The translations under genes were made by a program, and so were the position numbers. The notes under the pieces are model-generated. The model had not been told where the DNA came from and made no database searches. It was given only the letters and a program-made list of their open reading frames with translations. Shown piece after piece: positions 54,040 to 57,806 of a stretch of DNA of 57,806 bases (position 1 is the first letter of the stretch; the number at the start of each line of letters is the position of its first letter). Source of the DNA: Candidatus Kuenenia stuttgartensis (GTDB lineage: Bacteria > Planctomycetota > Planctomycetia > Gemmatales > Gemmataceae); the NCBI GenBank assembly GCA_945875585.1, contig CAMCLK010000032.1:1-57806 (forward strand). The letters are read 5' to 3'.

Positions 54040-55059
54040 ATGCAATTACTGGATTTGGTTAATCTGCCCAAGGCGGAACTTCATCTTCATATCGAGGGAA
54101 CACTCGAACCGGAGATGATGTTCGCCTTGGCGGCGCGTCACGGGATCCAATTGCCTTGGAATTGCGTGGTCGAAGCGCGCGAGGCATTCAGGTTCGGCAC
54201 GCTTCAATCATTTTTAGATCTATATTATGCCGGAATGGCTGTTTTGCGAACAGCCGAAGATTTTCGTGATCTGGCTCTAGCCTATCTCCGCCGCGCCAAC
54301 GCCGAGGGCGTTGTTCATGCTGAACTTTTTTTCAATCCACAGGCACACCGGGCGAAGGGGATTTCGTTTCTCACGATTGCTCGGGCTCTCAAGGAGGCCG
54401 CGGACGTTATTGAGGCGGAAACCGGCATGACGAGCCTGCTGATTCCATGCGTGCTTCGGCACCTCGACGAGGCAGATGGCATGCGCATGCTCGATGAGGT
54501 TTTGGAGCATCCAGAACTTGTGGTGGGTGTTGGGCTCGATTCCAGTGAAGTGGGGCACCCCCCATCAAAGTTCACGAGGCTTTTTCGTCGGGTTCGGGAT
54601 GCTGGTTTGAATGTAGTGGCGCATGCGGGTGAAGAAGGTCCGCCAGACTACATAAGGCAAGCGATCGATGAGCTCGGCGCAACCCGTATCGACCATGGAG
54701 TGCGCATTCTGGAAGATGCTGAGTTGACTCAGAAGGTTGCGCGCGCCGGTATCCCGCTAACGGTATGCCCTGTTTCCAACTGGCGTTTGGGTGGGTGTGC
54801 GACCCTTGCAGACCATCCGTTGCCGCGCATGCTCGATGCCGGCCTGAACGTGACCATCAACTCGGACGATCCATCTTATTTGCAGGCTTACATTCTTGGT
54901 AACTACGAAGCGGTTCGGAATTCTATGGGTGTGGCAGATGCCCAGTTGGCAACCTTGGCCAAGGCTTCCATTGATGCGTCGTTCGCCTGCGGGAAAGACA
55001 TATTAAAGCATGAAAACGCTTGGATGCGTTTCATGGACAAAGGCAAAAGCCGGCCATAG
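54040..55059 (+). CDS. Adenosine/adenine deaminase family protein
   Basis: 339 aa, starting seven bases after the previous stop. Zinc site: PKAELHLHIEGTLEPE. Later motifs: VVAHAGEEGPPDYIRQAIDE (metal His and catalytic Glu), IDHGVRILEDAEL, and NSDDPSYLQAYILGNYEAV. The SDDP block and overall size resemble the adenine deaminase-like subgroup more than mammalian-type adenosine deaminase, but CPVSNWRLGGCATLADHPLP differs from both. It deaminates a 6-aminopurine. The stop codon lies inside the loop of a hairpin. Confidence 0.9.
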   Translation: MQLLDLVNLPKAELHLHIEGTLEPEMMFALAARHGIQLPWNCVVEAREAFRFGTLQSFLDLYYAGMAVLRTAEDFRDLALAYLRRANAEGVVHAELFFNPQAHRAKGISFLTIARALKEAADVIEAETGMTSLLIPCVLRHLDEADGMRMLDEVLEHPELVVGVGLDSSEVGHPPSKFTRLFRRVRDAGLNVVAHAGEEGPPDYIRQAIDELGATRIDHGVRILEDAELTQKVARAGIPLTVCPVSNWRLGGCATLADHPLPRMLDAGLNVTINSDDPSYLQAYILGNYEAVRNSMGVADAQLATLAKASIDASFACGKDILKHENAWMRFMDKGKSRP

Positions 55060-55067
55060 GGCCGGCT
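55045..55067 (-). terminator. Hairpin terminator of the 45-aa gene, overlapping the deaminase stop
   Basis: AGCCGGCC (55048-55055) and GGCCGGCT (55060-55067) pair perfectly around four bases. On the minus strand the stem runs into TTTT, so it best serves the small gene at 55114-55251. The TAG of the plus-strand deaminase occupies the loop, so it may act on both strands. Confidence 0.55.
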
Positions 55068-55113
55068 AATGTAACCGAATCAGTTTAATCCAAAGAAGCA
55101 AGGCGCAATCGCC

Positions 55114-55251
55114 TTACGCTCTGCCAACCAATTCTTTTTTCATCAGCAAAGGATTGATCCCAAGCTTAATCTTGTTGCCGGCTTTGCGCTTCACTTTTTT
55201 CGCCAGACGTTTCTTTAATTGAATCTTGTTGAGAGGACGCTTGCGGGGCAT
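55114..55251 (-). CDS. 45-residue strongly basic protein
   Basis: MPRKRPLNKIQLKKRLAKKV is the start of a 45-aa protein with about 17 Lys/Arg and one acidic residue. The ATG at 55251 has GGAGAG seven bases upstream, and a hairpin terminator follows, so it looks like a real, independently transcribed gene; the longer upstream frame has no such support. Composition suggests RNA or DNA binding, as in small ribosome-associated proteins. I do not recognise a family. Confidence 0.7.
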   Translation of the reverse strand: MPRKRPLNKIQLKKRLAKKVKRKAGNKIKLGINPLLMKKELVGRA

Positions 55252-55343
55252 GATAGAACTCTCCACTGGACAGAAGCTGAAACCTCCATGGTAAACGACT
55301 TCCCTCCAATCGCCCAGTCCAAGTTGTTCTGAGGGTTTCCTAC

Positions 55344-56444
55344 ATGCTGTTTTTCGATGCTCACCTCGACTTGGCTTGGAATGGTATCGACTGGAATCGA
55401 GATCTAAAGCTGGAGGTTGAAGCCATTCGCCAACGCGAGTTGGATCTGGGCATTCAAGGAAAAGGGCGCGCGGCGAATACGGTTTCTTATCCGGCACTGC
55501 GGCGTGGCGGGGTTGGATTGGGGGTTGCCACCCTGTTGGCCCGTCTTCATCGGGCAGATCAAAAGCCTGGTTTTCAATCGAAAGGCTTTAACCGGTATGA
55601 GGATATGGCTGGAGCCCACGGCTGTGCTCGGGGCCATCTGGCGTACTACGAGGCGTTGCAGGAAGAAGGCGTGTTGCGGCTAATCACGCACAAGGCTGCC
55701 CTTAAGGAGTTGGCTACGGCGTGGCAGGGAGGGCAGGCACTTCCGGGAACCCCATTGGGATACATCCTGTCGATGGAGGGCGCTGACCCCATTGTGCATC
55801 CCCGACAGGTCGAGGCATGGTGGAATTGGGGGCTGCGCGTGGTTGGGCCGGCGCACTACGGCATCAGCACGTACGCGCATGGAACGGCAACACCGGGCGG
55901 ATTGATGCCCCTGGGGCCGGATTTATTGCGTGAAATGCGCAGGGTTGGAATGATTCTCGACGTCACGCACTTGGCCGATCAGGCATTTGATGAAGCGATG
56001 GAGATTTTTGATGGTCCGGTTCTGGCCAGCCATCATAATTGCCGGGCACTTGTGCCGGACCAGCGACAGCTGACAGACGATCAAATTCTCCGGTTGATCC
56101 GCCGCGGTGCGGTGATTGGCGCGGCATTCGATGCTTGGATGCTGATCCCCAATTGGGTGCGTGGTCAGTCAACGGTTGAGCAGACCGGCGTTGCTCTGCG
56201 CCATGTCGCCGATCACATTGACCATATCTGCCAGTTGGCAGGGAATTGTAACCATGTGGGGCTAGGAACAGACCTCGATGGCGGGTTCGGCACGGAGCAA
56301 GGCCCCGGTGACATTGATACGATTGCCGATCTCCCCAAACTGATCACCATTCTCCGAGACCGTGGTTATTCACAGGCTGACATCGAAGCTATCGCCCATG
56401 GCAACTGGATAAGGTACTATGAGGAATATTTGCCAGATGCATAA
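55344..56444 (+). CDS. Membrane-type dipeptidase, peptidase M19
   Basis: 366 aa, ATG with GAGGG eight bases upstream. Metal ligands: HxD in FFDAHLDLAWNG, Glu in YILSMEGADPIVHP, His in LDVTHLADQAFDEAM and SHHNCRALVP, Asp in GLGTDLDGGFG. VGPAHYGISTYAHG is a further family block. It hydrolyses dipeptides, often with D-residues or dehydropeptides. No signal peptide is visible, so this member is probably cytoplasmic. Followed 20 bp later by a small membrane protein. Confidence 0.93.
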   Translation: MLFFDAHLDLAWNGIDWNRDLKLEVEAIRQRELDLGIQGKGRAANTVSYPALRRGGVGLGVATLLARLHRADQKPGFQSKGFNRYEDMAGAHGCARGHLAYYEALQEEGVLRLITHKAALKELATAWQGGQALPGTPLGYILSMEGADPIVHPRQVEAWWNWGLRVVGPAHYGISTYAHGTATPGGLMPLGPDLLREMRRVGMILDVTHLADQAFDEAMEIFDGPVLASHHNCRALVPDQRQLTDDQILRLIRRGAVIGAAFDAWMLIPNWVRGQSTVEQTGVALRHVADHIDHICQLAGNCNHVGLGTDLDGGFGTEQGPGDIDTIADLPKLITILRDRGYSQADIEAIAHGNWIRYYEEYLPDA

Positions 56445-56464
56445 GTCGTTCAGGAGTGATTGCG

Positions 56465-56713
56465 TTGGAATTTTTTTACTTCATCCTCATAGGCATTTGC
56501 GCCGGTTGGCTTGCTGGTCAGATCACCAAATCCACAGGGGCTGGAGTGTTGGGTGATCTGGTGATCGGCGTTATTGGTGCGATAGTTGGCGGGTGGGTTT
56601 TTGGAATACTGGGTCTGGCATCTACATCCCTGATTGGAAGCCTGATCATGGCAACCGCGGGTGCGGTGCTGTTGATTCTGGGTCTGCGCTGGATTTCTCG
56701 AAAAACTAAATAA
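56465..56713 (+). CDS. GlsB/YeaQ/YmgE family membrane protein
   Basis: 82 aa from the TTG at 56465. AGGAG at 56452-56456 has eight-base spacing to it and overlaps the GTG at 56456, which therefore cannot be the start. FFYFILIGICAGWLAGQIT, GVLGDLVIGVIGAIVGGWVFG and ATAGAVLLILGLRWI give three Gly-rich membrane helices, full length for this stress-associated family. Its molecular role is unknown. Confidence 0.9.
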   Translation: MEFFYFILIGICAGWLAGQITKSTGAGVLGDLVIGVIGAIVGGWVFGILGLASTSLIGSLIMATAGAVLLILGLRWISRKTK

Positions 56714-56847
56714 TGAGATTTAGCGAAACCGTGCTAATCAGTCTCTGTGGATCTTAATGCGCTTGGTTGCGACGAGCACATCTTGGATGCCGATCAGCCT
56801 TGCGTATCATGTCTGGTCGGGTAGTTATGGCGGCAAAGGGTTCAGTG

Positions 56848-57279
56848 ATGGGCGAGTTTGTCATCGGTGCCACAGACTTTGGAATCGACCCTGAGGCGGT
56901 TATCTTCGATATTGTCTCAGCGGACGGGGCACCGGATCTGTTGACTGTCGAATTCGAGGGCCGTCAGGACGACTTCGATCGCATCCTGCAAGACCAACGT
57001 GAGCAATGGGGGTGGGCTTCCTTTCCACCATCGTTTTATCTCAGGGACTTCCCAATCCCGATGGCCGGGCCGACCGGCGTGGTCACTGTGCATCTCGCCC
57101 GGAACGCTTACCGGACCTACGAGGTGGCGCTTTATCTGATGGAACATAATACGGTCGAGGCCACCATCACCATTAATGGCGGTCAACGGATCGAGATCAC
57201 AGGGCAAGTGGAACTGCTAGGCAATCTCACACCGTTCCATATCAACTGGGTCAATCCGGCGCCCAATCAGGTTCTATAG
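56848..57279 (+). CDS. Hypothetical protein, 143 aa
   Basis: The ATG at 56848 has AAAGGG seven bases upstream; an ATG at 56827 is also in frame. The protein reads as a soluble alpha/beta fold, with VIFDIVSADGAPDLLTVEFEG, DDFDRILQDQREQWGWASFP, FYLRDFPIPM and ATITINGGQRIEITGQVELLG. I recognise no family. It stands between the GlsB-like gene and the IS256-family element and has no visible partner. Confidence 0.65.
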   Translation: MGEFVIGATDFGIDPEAVIFDIVSADGAPDLLTVEFEGRQDDFDRILQDQREQWGWASFPPSFYLRDFPIPMAGPTGVVTVHLARNAYRTYEVALYLMEHNTVEATITINGGQRIEITGQVELLGNLTPFHINWVNPAPNQVL

Positions 57280-57527
57280 CCCAAGGTGAGGGAGCATAGA
57301 TTTCAAGTCGTCGCGGAAATTGGAAGCATATTTTTGGCGGCAATCGGGTGCGTGCGGATGCCGCTTTACAGAGTTGTGGATGTTATCAAGAGGCGGAATC
57401 TAGCCGGTTTGAATGCCTCCGAACTGGCGAACTGGTCGCGTCCGTCAAGTTGCGCACATTTATTTTAGTTGATCCGCAAGTTAGGGAAGGCTTCATGAAC
57501 TGATTCCCTCATGGGTGAATTTGGTAT

Positions 57528-57806
57528 TTATTCCTCCTTGGTTGAGATGAGGTTATTGAATCTGTCCATGTCGAGGTACCGTCTGGCTCCCCATTGCGTT
57601 GCGGCCACATGCCTGAGTCTGGCGGCAACGAGCATGAGGGCGGACTGGCCATCAGGGAAATTTCCGACAACTCTTGTTCTCCTTCGGATCTCCCGGTTGA
57701 GTCTCTCCATGGCGTTATTTGTCCTGATCCGGATCCTATGTTCCCTGGGGAATGACATGTAACTGAGCGATTCCCCCAAACCTGCCTCCAATATTTTGGC
57801 CGCCGC
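57528..57806 (-). mobile_element. IS256-family transposase, C-terminal part, cut by the window edge
   Basis: The frame is open to the edge and reads AAAKILEAGLGESLSYMSFP then RIRTNNAMERLNREIRRRTR-VVGNFPDGQSAL, the conserved end of IS256/mutator transposases, to NNLISTKEE and TAA at 57528. No stop or frameshift is seen in these 93 codons, so this copy may be intact outside the window. It is inverted relative to the decayed copy at 1-560. The end of the element is probably in the region 57430-57500, but its inverted repeat could not be fixed. Confidence 0.9.

Noticed and set aside
57286..57468. 60-codon open frame starting with GTG
   Set aside because: No ribosome site, no recognised motif, and it runs into the presumed end of the IS256-family element; at most a gene remnant.
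1..57806. CRISPR array, rRNA genes, prophage or biosynthetic cluster
   Set aside because: No regularly spaced direct repeats, no rRNA sequence, and no phage structural, integrase, polyketide or peptide synthetase genes were found.

Overview
The window reads as chromosomal DNA of a planctomycete, most likely of the Gemmatales/Gemmataceae type. The evidence is the set of families: three DUF1559 prepilin-like proteins, a DUF1501/DUF1549-DUF1553/PPC/planctomycete-cytochrome operon, four sulfatases, a ThuA plus PVC-type heme protein, Ser/Thr kinases with a membrane anchor, a caspase-like protease behind a zinc ribbon, and many 4-nt ATGA gene overlaps. No genus can be named from the sequence alone.

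Layout. 1-600 is a decayed IS256-family transposase. 638-4287 (minus) is a four-gene operon: DUF1559 protein, small lipoprotein, multi-pass membrane protein, membrane-TPR protein. 4392-13851 (minus) is a six-gene operon for exported proteins: DNRLRE, DUF1501, PPC, DUF1549/DUF1553, cytochrome-WD40 and PQQ-like propeller. 14063-15614 is an IS5-like element whose transposase carries an amber codon. It is followed by a PIN toxin-antitoxin pair and tRNA-Ser(UGA). 16611-19927 (minus) is a pair of overlapping sulfatases, the upstream one ending in EF-hands.

20166-24117 is the best candidate regulatory unit. A sensor kinase and a sigma-54-type response regulator (minus) face a DUF1559 gene (plus). 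Between them lie a perfect 19-bp-arm palindrome and a good -24/-12 promoter match, about 97 bp apart. 24192-29326 holds a zinc alcohol dehydrogenase and a divergent pair: an LRR pseudokinase and an apparently active kinase with an extracellular sugar-binding-like domain. 29331-34066 (minus) holds mfd and an FAD-dependent oxidoreductase.

34214-37691 is a caspase-like protease directly followed by a sulfatase whose CxPxR motif has lost its Arg. 37953-42956 holds a PP2C phosphatase with a degenerate receiver domain, a TIM-barrel sugar isomerase-like protein, a Gfo/Idh/MocA oxidoreductase and a sulfatase; the last three suit breakdown of sulfated polysaccharides. 42946-49626 holds housekeeping enzymes (dITPase, YheT-like hydrolase, agmatine deiminase) and a divergent FecR-like/DUF1559 pair. 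49722-56713 holds a 1436-aa ThuA/PVC cytochrome fusion, a purine deaminase, a 45-aa basic protein, an M19 dipeptidase and a GlsB/YeaQ membrane protein. The window ends in a second IS256-family transposase, cut by the edge and inverted relative to the first.

Overall theme: much of the coding capacity is exported or membrane-bound and suited to a heterotroph living on sulfated glycans, with several signalling proteins in which catalytic or phospho-acceptor residues are altered. Functions are inferred from motifs read by eye; no database search was possible.
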